Position numbers and translations under genes: made by a program | Assembly (NCBI GenBank): GCA_009930125.1 | Contig: RZYZ01000155.1 | Location: 1-5,321 of the forward strand | Reading direction: 5' to 3' | DNA: 5,321 bases | From: Clostridia bacterium | GTDB taxonomy: Bacteria; Bacillota; Clostridia; Clostridiales; Clostridiaceae | The notes under the pieces: generated by a model | Seen by the model: only the letters and a program-made list of their open reading frames with translations | Database searches by the model: none | What the model was told of the DNA's origin: nothing | Part shown: positions 1 to 4,590 of the stretch, in pieces | Numbering within the stretch: position 1 is the stretch's first letter | Layout: every line of letters starts with the position of its first letter

Positions 1-1403
1 CACCTATGGATGTGGATTTTGCCCAGTGGTACACGGATATCGTCAAGAAAGCGGAGATGATCGAATACTCCACAGTCAAGGGAGCGGTGATCTTAAGACC
101 TTACGGATATGCTTTATGGGAAAACATTCAGGGGTATCTGGATAGAAAGTTCAAGGAGACAGGGCACGAGAATGTCTACATGCCTATGCTGATTCCAGAG
201 AGTCTTCTTCAGAAAGAGAAGGACCATGTGGAAGGATTTGCACCAGAAGTGGCATGGGTCACCCATGGCGGTTCCGAGCCTCTTGCGGAAAGACTCTGCA
301 TCAGACCTACATCAGAGACACTTTTCTGCGAGCATTTCTCAAACATCGTCCAGTCCTACAATGATCTGCCAAAACTGTACAATCAGTGGTGCAGCGTCAT
401 CAGATGGGAGAAGACCACAAGACCATTCCTCAGAACTTCCGAGTTCCTGTGGCAGGAAGGGCACACCATCCATGCCACTGCAGAAGAGGCGCAGGATGAA
501 ACCATTAAGATGCTGAACGTCTATGCGGACATGATGAAGAACTTCCTGGCCATTCCAGTGATCAAGGGAAGAAAGACCGACAAGGAGAAGTTTGCAGGAG
601 CAGAAGCGACCTACACCATCGAAGCGCTGATGCATGACGGAAAGGCCCTTCAGTCCGGTACCAGCCATAACTTCGGTCAGGGCTTTGCTGAAGCCTTCGA
701 CATCACCTATACAGGAAAAGACGGCAAACTTGCCCATGTCCACCAGACCAGCTGGGGACTGTCCACAAGAGTCATCGGTGCCATCATCATGGTGCACGGA
801 GATGATTCAGGACTTGTGCTTCCTCCAAGAGTGGCACCCACACAGCTTGTGATCATCCCAGTGGCGCAGCATAAGGAAGGAGTCCTGGAGAAAGCGGAAG
901 AGCTGAGAGAAAGACTTTCCAAAGTGGTCAGAGTCAAGGTGGATGCATCAGACAAGAAGCCAGGATGGAAATTCAGCGAATATGAGATGAAGGGTGTTCC
1001 AGTGAGACTGGAAGTAGGCCCAAAGGATATTGAAAACAATCAGGTGGTGCTGGTGAGAAGAGATACCAGAGAGAAGATCTTCTTATCCATGGATGAGCTG
1101 GAAGAGAAGCTTCCTGCTCTGCTTGATGAAATCCATGATGCCCTTTATGAGAAGGCGCTGGAGCGCATGACCACCATGACAAGCACTGCGGTGACACCAG
1201 AAGAGATGCGAGATGCTGCGGACAACAAACCGGGGTTCATCAAGGCCATGTGGTGCGGAAAGCTTTCCTGTGAAGAGAAGATCAAGGAAGAGTATGGACT
1301 CTCCTCCAGATGCATGCCTTTTGAACAGGAAGAGCTCAGCGATAGCTGCATCTGCTGTGGTCAAAAAGCGGAGTCTCTGGTTTACTGGGGAAAAGCATAC
1401 TAA
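1..1403 (+). CDS. proS: Prolyl-tRNA synthetase, archaeal/eukaryotic type (5' end cut by window)
   Basis: Cytoplasmic class II aminoacyl-tRNA synthetase that charges tRNA-Pro with proline using ATP. Numbering from the Met codon at 6-8, the visible 465 residues show class II motif 1 around NVYMPMLIPES (56-66), the RPTSET substrate loop (100-105), motif 2 with R133-x-E135 and FLRTSEF (141-147), and motif 3 around R255 followed by VHGDDSGLVLPPR. The anticodon-binding domain covers about 279-385. A C-terminal zinc-type domain has C417-x4-C422 and C448-x2-C451, and the protein ends in Tyr, as is usual for this subtype. There is no bacterial-type editing (INS) insertion. The Met at 6 is probably internal: the frame stays open to the window edge, Pro precedes it, no ribosome site is visible, and family members begin about a dozen residues earlier with a similar PMD segment. 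A terminator follows at 1427-1467. The family call is near certain; the true start lies outside the window. Confidence 0.97.
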   Translation, partial: PMDVDFAQWYTDIVKKAEMIEYSTVKGAVILRPYGYALWENIQGYLDRKFKETGHENVYMPMLIPESLLQKEKDHVEGFAPEVAWVTHGGSEPLAERLCIRPTSETLFCEHFSNIVQSYNDLPKLYNQWCSVIRWEKTTRPFLRTSEFLWQEGHTIHATAEEAQDETIKMLNVYADMMKNFLAIPVIKGRKTDKEKFAGAEATYTIEALMHDGKALQSGTSHNFGQGFAEAFDITYTGKDGKLAHVHQTSWGLSTRVIGAIIMVHGDDSGLVLPPRVAPTQLVIIPVAQHKEGVLEKAEELRERLSKVVRVKVDASDKKPGWKFSEYEMKGVPVRLEVGPKDIENNQVVLVRRDTREKIFLSMDELEEKLPALLDEIHDALYEKALERMTTMTSTAVTPEEMRDAADNKPGFIKAMWCGKLSCEEKIKEEYGLSSRCMPFEQEELSDSCICCGQKAESLVYWGKAY

Positions 1404-1426
1404 AAGAAAACATAGCAATAGAACAG

Positions 1427-1467
1427 AATGCAGAGGAAAATCAGAAATGACTTCCTCTGTATTTTTT
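1427..1467 (+). terminator. Intrinsic terminator after proS
   Basis: A stem of 12 pairs with one G-U joins 1427-1438 (AATGCAGAGGAA) to 1452-1463 (TTCCTCTGTATT). After a small internal loop, TCA/TGA pairs close a GAAA tetraloop at 1444-1447. A run of six T (1462-1467) overlaps the base of the stem. It starts 23 nt after the proS stop codon, so it should end the proS transcript and insulate the next gene. Confidence 0.85.
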
Positions 1468-1475
1468 CTACTATA

Positions 1476-1506
1476 TTCATGGTGCGTATACGCTTTCTTC
1501 ATGGTG
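1476..1506 (+). repeat. Pair of 9-bp direct repeats, candidate regulator site
   Basis: TTCATGGTG occurs exactly at 1476-1484 and again at 1498-1506, so the copies are 22 bp apart (13-bp spacer, about two helical turns). A 10-bp palindrome, GCGTATACGC (1484-1493), lies between them. The pair covers the place where a -35 element for the TATAAT at 1513 should be. The geometry resembles response-regulator sites such as those of the LytTR family, but the repeat does not match a known consensus that I can confirm. Confidence 0.4.
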
Positions 1507-1512
1507 ATACCT

Positions 1513-1518
1513 TATAAT
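1513..1518 (+). promoter_or_regulatory. Candidate -10 element before the 111-residue gene
   Basis: A perfect TATAAT lies about 60 nt before the start codon of the next gene and after the proS terminator, where a new promoter would be expected. No acceptable -35 hexamer is found 15-19 bp upstream, so it may need an activator. It is flanked by the inverted pair TACCT (1508-1512) and AGGTA (1521-1525). The predicted transcription start is near 1525. Confidence 0.45.
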
Positions 1519-1574
1519 ACAGGTAACAGAAGAAAAGGATACGAGTTATATCAGGAACTGTGAAAGGAGAGAGA

Positions 1575-1910
1575 ATGATGCTGAAACTGGAAGATATACT
1601 GAAGGGAGATTATGAACTGCGCTCGGTGAAGGATCGAGAAGGAGACAAGGACTACTTCATCGATAACTACGGGAAACCTCTTATTCTAAGGTATAAAATT
1701 GAGATGGAGTTTTTTCAGGTGTCCACTATCCTCATACGAATCGGTCAAGGAGATATTTTCTCCGTCCATTTTCTCATGGACAGAGATCTTCTTTCCGCCA
1801 TGTCCTTCATTGAGCTGGATGCAAGAGACCATTACATTGACTATTCCATCGATGAGCAGAATAGCAGGCTGGTCATAAGACAGAAGGAAGAATCTCCCCG
1901 AGCGTTCTAG
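1575..1910 (+). CDS. Hypothetical protein, 111 residues, unrecognised family
   Basis: I do not recognise this protein. The strong Shine-Dalgarno AAAGGAG (1563-1569) supports ATG at 1575 (5-nt spacing) or the adjacent ATG at 1578 (8 nt); the in-frame GTG at 1560 lies upstream of that site and is rejected. The product looks cytoplasmic: no signal peptide, no membrane segment, no cysteine. It is acidic and charged, with a short N-terminal helix (KLEDIL), then likely alternating strands and a helix (ILRYKIEMEFFQVSTILIRI, then DRDLLSAM), ending in a polar tail. This could be a small alpha/beta fold of the YbjN or secretion-chaperone-like kind, but that is only an impression. It sits alone between the proS terminator and a convergent gene, with stop codons 22 nt apart. 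The well-placed ribosome site and normal composition make it a likely real gene; the function is unknown. Confidence 0.75.
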   Translation: MMLKLEDILKGDYELRSVKDREGDKDYFIDNYGKPLILRYKIEMEFFQVSTILIRIGQGDIFSVHFLMDRDLLSAMSFIELDARDHYIDYSIDEQNSRLVIRQKEESPRAF

Positions 1911-1932
1911 ATACAAGTCTTATGGAATACTG

Positions 1933-2496
1933 CTAGAAATCGCACCGGTCTGTGAATCCTGCAGGTGGAACCCCCAGTGCGCTGATGAGCCTGGCCCAGT
2001 AGTTCACCTGAGCGGCTGTGCTTGCCAGGATGACAATCTCGCGCTCTGTGAATGCCGATTTGATTTCTTCCATGAAGGATTCCTGGATCATGACAGGCGT
2101 CTCTGAAATAAGCTTTGTGTATTCCACTGCCAGGCGCTCTGGCCTGGTGAAAGTGGTGACTTCATCCAGGGGGATTCTACCGGAAAGGGCACTGATTTCC
2201 TCTTCGGAGATGTTTTTCCTGTCATACTCGAAGGAATTCATGTCGATGCAGAAAGGACAGGCAGGAAGAATGGATGCCTGCATCCTTACCAGCTGGAGGA
2301 TGCGAGGAGAAAGATCTTTCTTTCCATGGGCGACTAGAGACTCCATGACTCCGGAACTGATGGCGACCTTCGGGTACCAGGCGAGAAGCTTGGGCACCAG
2401 GAGGTCCTTTTTTGTCACTTTCTTTGAGACCATAAGTCCAAGCTTTATATAGAAGGGGATCTTATCCGGGGGTCTGATGTAGGCTTTGTCTTTCAT
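1933..2496 (-). CDS. Carboxymuconolactone decarboxylase/AhpD-like family protein
   Basis: 187 residues from ATG at 2496. The GTG at 2505 is also in frame, but it overlaps the ribosome site GAGGAG (2505-2510 on the complement), which sits 8 nt before ATG 2496, so ATG is chosen. The all-helical alkylhydroperoxidase-D-like fold is indicated by the stretch from SPRILQLVRMQASIL into the redox motif CPFC (C80, C83) and by the C-terminal NYWARLISALGVPP, typical of the family. AhpD proteins use the CxxC pair to reduce peroxiredoxins or peroxides in the cytoplasm, with a nearby Glu and His as proton relay. Here the position 12 residues before the first Cys is Gln68 and the position 7 after it is Asn87, so both relay residues look replaced. 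The exact substrate is therefore open. It is a single gene with its own promoter, convergent with the 111-residue gene. Confidence 0.88.
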   Translation of the reverse strand: MKDKAYIRPPDKIPFYIKLGLMVSKKVTKKDLLVPKLLAWYPKVAISSGVMESLVAHGKKDLSPRILQLVRMQASILPACPFCIDMNSFEYDRKNISEEEISALSGRIPLDEVTTFTRPERLAVEYTKLISETPVMIQESFMEEIKSAFTEREIVILASTAAQVNYWARLISALGVPPAGFTDRCDF

Positions 2497-2540
2497 ATCT
2501 TTCACTCCTCAGGATTGTTATTACGTGTCTTTCTATGCTC

Positions 2541-2568
2541 ATCTTATCATCTTGAAAGTCGGATGCAA
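2541..2568 (-). promoter_or_regulatory. Candidate promoter of the AhpD-like gene
   Basis: On the complement, TTGCAT (2563-2568) and TAAGAT (2541-2546) are separated by 16 bp, a fair match to a housekeeping sigma promoter. It lies just downstream of the hairpin that should stop the upstream operon and about 45 nt before the start codon, so an independent promoter is expected here. Confidence 0.45.
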
Positions 2569-2602
2569 ATGGTAACGGATGATACGGCTCTAGAATGGAA
2601 GA

Positions 2603-2646
2603 CCATAAGGAAAAGCACGCATTAAATTGCGTGCTTTTCCTTATGG
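2603..2646 (-). terminator. Perfect 19-bp hairpin, likely bidirectional terminator
   Basis: Arms 2603-2621 and 2628-2646 are exact reverse complements around a 6-nt loop. The GC-rich core (GCACGC/GCGTGC) is followed on either strand by TTTT inside the stem, then CC. It begins 19 nt after the stop codon of the 35-residue gene and lies between two same-strand transcription units, which fits a terminator for the ispF operon. The short U-tract and unusually long perfect stem are atypical; it could instead stabilise the 3' end of the RNA or be a small palindromic repeat. Confidence 0.65.
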
Positions 2647-2665
2647 CTGGGTATGAAATTAAAGA

Positions 2666-2773
2666 TTACAGTTCCTCTGACTGGACGGGTGTCTTTGTTG
2701 TACTGGCTTTGATGGCAAGCAGGGTGATACCGAAGAGCAGTGCGAAAAACAGCTTCTTCTTGTTCAGTTTCAT
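2666..2773 (-). CDS. Short membrane or exported peptide, 35 residues
   Basis: An ATG at 2773 is preceded by a good ribosome site, GGGAGGG (2780-2786 on the complement) with 6-nt spacing, and opens 36 codons ending in TAA at 2666. The product starts MKLNKKK, continues with a hydrophobic stretch of about 14 residues (LFFALLFGITLLAI, 8-21), then KAS and a polar tail, TTKTPVQSEEL. This is the layout of a signal-anchored small membrane protein. With cleavage after Ala23 it would instead release a 12-residue peptide. It starts 24 nt after the nitroreductase stop codon, and a hairpin follows its own stop by 19 nt, so it is probably the last gene of the ispF operon. I do not recognise the family. The alternative is a chance open frame, but ribosome site, placement and peptide architecture all agree. 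Confidence 0.6.
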   Translation of the reverse strand: MKLNKKKLFFALLFGITLLAIKASTTKTPVQSEEL

Positions 2774-2797
2774 AACGATCCCTCCCGTGTTATATTT

Positions 2798-3592
2798 CTA
2801 TTCCTGTATTTCAATGGTGATCATATACTCCATGTCCGTATGGGGGATGGACTGTTTCACCAGTTTGAATTTCATACCCTTGGACTTCATGGCGATGATC
2901 ATATAGGCCAGAGCGATGCCCATATCGATCTTGTTCAGCGACGTGAAGAACTTGCTTTTGATGAATCCCAGCTTCACTCTCATGAGATGAATTCTGTTTC
3001 CATCCACACTGAAGCGCCAGGGCTGCGTATTGAAGGAGGAGGGAGCAAGCCTCACGGCTTCCAGGATAAACTTATATTTTCTCTTAACAGGGCCCTGGAT
3101 GATGATGTCTTTCAAAGGACGCCTTTTGTAGTAATCCGCCTTCGGATAGAGTTCCAGAGGATTCTCGGGATTTCCGAAAGCGATGAAGAGAACAGGCTCC
3201 TGTTCCTCTTCCAGCGGTACATGCTTTTCAATGACGGATTTATCCACACTGGGATAGGTGATGCAGGTGGCGATACCCAGATCGTTCATGGCTAAGATCA
3301 CATGAGCGATGGAGTAGCCTACTGCCTGCCGGAAACCGGACTGGGTCTTTGAGGTGACCACAATGAAATGTGGTGCTTTCACCTTGGTATAGGCGCCGAT
3401 GATTCCGGTGGCTTTTTCCGAGAAGCTGCTGCCGTCTCGGATGATGTGAAAGTGCACGTCAAGTCCTTCGAAAAGATTCGGTGCGCGATGAAGAATATCT
3501 GAAACCCTAAGAAGAGAAGCTTCATCTAATATGTCCATGTTGAAGTTTCTTGTGGATCTCCTTCTGAAGATGTTCTCATATAATGCTTCCAT
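2798..3592 (-). CDS. TM1586-type nitroreductase family protein
   Basis: 264 residues, starting at ATG 3592 with a strong AGGAGG site (3601-3606 on the complement, 8-nt spacing). It resembles the putative TM nitroreductase family (PF14512), in which one chain carries two degenerate nitroreductase-like halves. The first half has the FMN-phosphate-type motif RRRSTRNF (10-17) and the helix around VGYSIAHVILA (91-101) followed by LGIATCI. The second half has LEAVRLAPSSFNTQPWRF (177-194), the repeat-like counterpart of the usual nitroreductase APSSxNxQPW motif, and KIDMGIALAYM (221-231). The expected role is a cytoplasmic FMN enzyme using NAD(P)H, physiological substrate unknown. It follows ispF by 27 nt and precedes the 35-residue gene, so it is likely co-transcribed with both. 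Family call good; substrate cannot be read from the sequence. Confidence 0.88.
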   Translation of the reverse strand: MEALYENIFRRRSTRNFNMDILDEASLLRVSDILHRAPNLFEGLDVHFHIIRDGSSFSEKATGIIGAYTKVKAPHFIVVTSKTQSGFRQAVGYSIAHVILAMNDLGIATCITYPSVDKSVIEKHVPLEEEQEPVLFIAFGNPENPLELYPKADYYKRRPLKDIIIQGPVKRKYKFILEAVRLAPSSFNTQPWRFSVDGNRIHLMRVKLGFIKSKFFTSLNKIDMGIALAYMIIAMKSKGMKFKLVKQSIPHTDMEYMITIEIQE

Positions 3593-3619
3593 TGTCCTCT
3601 CCTCCTAAGCGGGTTTTCT

Positions 3620-4096
3620 CTAATAGCGTCTGTCTATGAGTACGACCACCTGAGAGGAGATGCCTTCCTTGGCACCAGTGAAACCGAGTCCTTCCTCTGT
3701 GGTGGCTTTGATGTTCAGGTGATCCATGTCCAGTCCCAGCACCTCGCAGAGAATCCGCTTCATTTCCGGGATGTGGGGCTTCATTTTGGGTTCCTGAGCA
3801 ATGATGACGCCATCAATGTTGATGATCTTGAAGTTTCTTTCCTTCAGCATGGTCTTGACGCGTCTCAAAAGATCCAGACTGTCGGATCCTTTGTATGCAT
3901 CATCCGTATCGGGGAAGTGTGTGCCGATGTCACCAAGGGCCGCTGCCCCAAGGAGCGCATCCATGATGGCATGGGTCAGGACATCCGCATCGGAATGACC
4001 GAGCAGTCCTTTCTCATGGGGAATTCTGACACCTCCTAGGATGAGGTCTCTTCCTTCCACTAATCTATGTACATCATAACCGATTCCAACTCTCAT
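3620..4096 (-). CDS. ispF: 2-C-methyl-D-erythritol 2,4-cyclodiphosphate synthase
   Basis: A full-length 158-residue IspF, the family's usual size. It converts CDP-methylerythritol 2-phosphate to the cyclic diphosphate and CMP in the non-mevalonate isoprenoid pathway, working as a cytoplasmic homotrimer with one divalent metal ion per active site. Visible metal ligands are D8 and H10 in the start motif RVGIGYDVHR, and H42. Further signatures are LLGHSDADVL (31-40), ALGDIGTHFPDTD (53-65), and the CDP-binding end KATTEEGLGFTG (130-141). The start at ATG 4096 has AGGAGG at 4102-4107 on the complement, 5-nt spacing. It is a stand-alone ispF with no fused ispD domain and no other pathway gene in view. 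It is the first gene of an apparent operon with the nitroreductase. Confidence 0.97.
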   Translation of the reverse strand: MRVGIGYDVHRLVEGRDLILGGVRIPHEKGLLGHSDADVLTHAIMDALLGAAALGDIGTHFPDTDDAYKGSDSLDLLRRVKTMLKERNFKIINIDGVIIAQEPKMKPHIPEMKRILCEVLGLDMDHLNIKATTEEGLGFTGAKEGISSQVVVLIDRRY

Positions 4097-4138
4097 AATG
4101 TCCTCCTAAATCAAGACGTTTTGGTTTTTCTTTCTTCT

Positions 4139-4166
4139 ATTATAGCATGCAGTGATAAAAACGAAA
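4139..4166 (-). promoter_or_regulatory. Extended -10 promoter of the ispF operon
   Basis: On the complement, TGCTATAAT (4139-4147) is a consensus extended -10. The best -35 is poor (TTTCGT at 4161-4166 with a 16-bp spacer), which is normal for TGn-type promoters. The start point would be near 4132, giving a leader of about 36 nt before the ispF ATG. Confidence 0.65.
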
Positions 4167-4281
4167 TCAATAATCTGATTCGTTATATTTTTGTTCGATT
4201 TATGAAAATCTCAATGAGAAAATCAGGCAAGGAACCCAGCAGGATTATCTTTTTCTTATAGACATGTGTATTTCACAATTG

Positions 4282-4353
4282 GATTGTTATTAAATTCAGG
4301 AAAAGTTAACAAATTAACAGCTGATACAGCGGTTGTTAAATAATAACACAATC
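4282..4353. repeat. Nested dyads built from TGTTA/TAACA half-sites, candidate operator cluster
   Basis: Five half-sites occur: TGTTA at 4285-4289 and 4334-4338, TAACA at 4307-4311, 4315-4319 and 4344-4348. They pair as an outer dyad TGTTATTA (4285-4292) with TAATAACA (4341-4348) and an inner dyad TTAACA (4314-4319) with TGTTAA (4334-4339), which encloses GCTG-ATA-CAGC (4320-4330). The closest match to the clostridial Rex site TTGTTAANNNNTTAACAA is at 4333-4351: the left half is perfect, but TGTTA and TAACA are 5 nt apart rather than 6. The right end overlaps the -35 of the plus-strand promoter candidate. Confidence 0.4.
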
Positions 4354-4370
4354 TTTGATAATATTATAAT
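4343..4370 (+). promoter_or_regulatory. Upstream promoter candidate for the rnfC-type gene
   Basis: ATAACA (4343-4348, four of six to consensus) and a perfect TATAAT (4365-4370) are 16 bp apart. The -35 overlaps the last TAACA half-site of the dyad cluster, a position suited to repression. The transcript would begin near 4377 and have a leader of about 214 nt. The ATTATAAT core is symmetric, so a -10 can be read on the other strand too. Confidence 0.4.
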
Positions 4371-4486
4371 AAACAATTGAAAAGGATTAAATTGCCATGT
4401 TTGTAATTGAAATGGGGTTTTTCTCACAAGATTCGTTAAAATGATGCCAATCAGAAAGCATATTATGTTTCAATATTTTTGTTTTA

Positions 4487-4495
4487 TGTTATAAT
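4487..4495 (+). promoter_or_regulatory. Downstream promoter candidate for the rnfC-type gene (extended -10)
   Basis: TGTTATAAT (4487-4495) is a consensus extended -10 with a weak -35 (GTTTCA at 4467-4472). The transcript would start near 4502, about 89 nt before the start codon. Confidence 0.5.
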
Positions 4496-4510
4496 TATTC
4501 AGGAACTTAA

Positions 4511-4549
4511 TAAGAATGACATAAATTATCGGGAGCAAATTCATTCTTA
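4511..4549 (+). promoter_or_regulatory. Inverted repeat in the leader of the rnfC-type gene
   Basis: TAAGAATGA (4511-4519) and TCATTCTTA (4541-4549) are perfect 9-bp inverted repeats with a 21-nt loop, just after the predicted start point of the downstream promoter. There is no U-tract, so it is not a terminator. It may be an RNA stem-loop or an operator. Confidence 0.35.
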
Positions 4550-4590
4550 GTTTAAATCTTAACGAAATTCAGAAAGGTCGGGTGAACAGT

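Larger units (their letters stand above)
4097..4590. other. Divergent AT-rich intergenic region between ispF and the rnfC-type gene
   Basis: About 490 bp without a convincing protein gene. From left to right it holds the ispF ribosome site and extended -10 promoter (to 4166), a plain AT-rich stretch (about 4170-4260), a cluster of TGTTA/TAACA half-sites forming nested dyads (4282-4353), a plus-strand promoter candidate (4343-4370), a possible 15-codon leader frame (4397-4444), a second plus-strand promoter candidate (4487-4495), and a leader inverted repeat (4511-4549). No tRNA, CRISPR or recognisable riboswitch was seen. Confidence 0.7.

Noticed and set aside
6..8. ATG at 6 as the true proS start
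   Set aside because: The frame is open to the window edge, no ribosome site precedes it, and the family has conserved residues before this Met.
1501..1563. 20-codon frame starting in the second direct repeat and ending just before the 111-residue gene
   Set aside because: No ribosome site precedes it, and it covers the -10 element.
2595..2906. 103-codon plus-strand frame
   Set aside because: It runs through the terminator hairpin and the ends of the 35-residue and nitroreductase genes on the other strand, has no ribosome site and no family resemblance.
4067..4261. 64-codon plus-strand frame across the ispF start
   Set aside because: It overlaps the ispF start codon, ribosome site and promoter on the complement and has no ribosome site of its own.
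4177..4438. Direct repeat GATTCGTTA at 4177-4185 and 4430-4438
   Set aside because: Nine bases, 253 bp apart in AT-rich DNA, with no related flanks; likely chance.
4397..4444. 15-codon leader frame as a firm gene
   Set aside because: The AAGGA-like site is about 11 nt away and the peptide has no recognisable property, so it is mentioned only as part of the leader finding.
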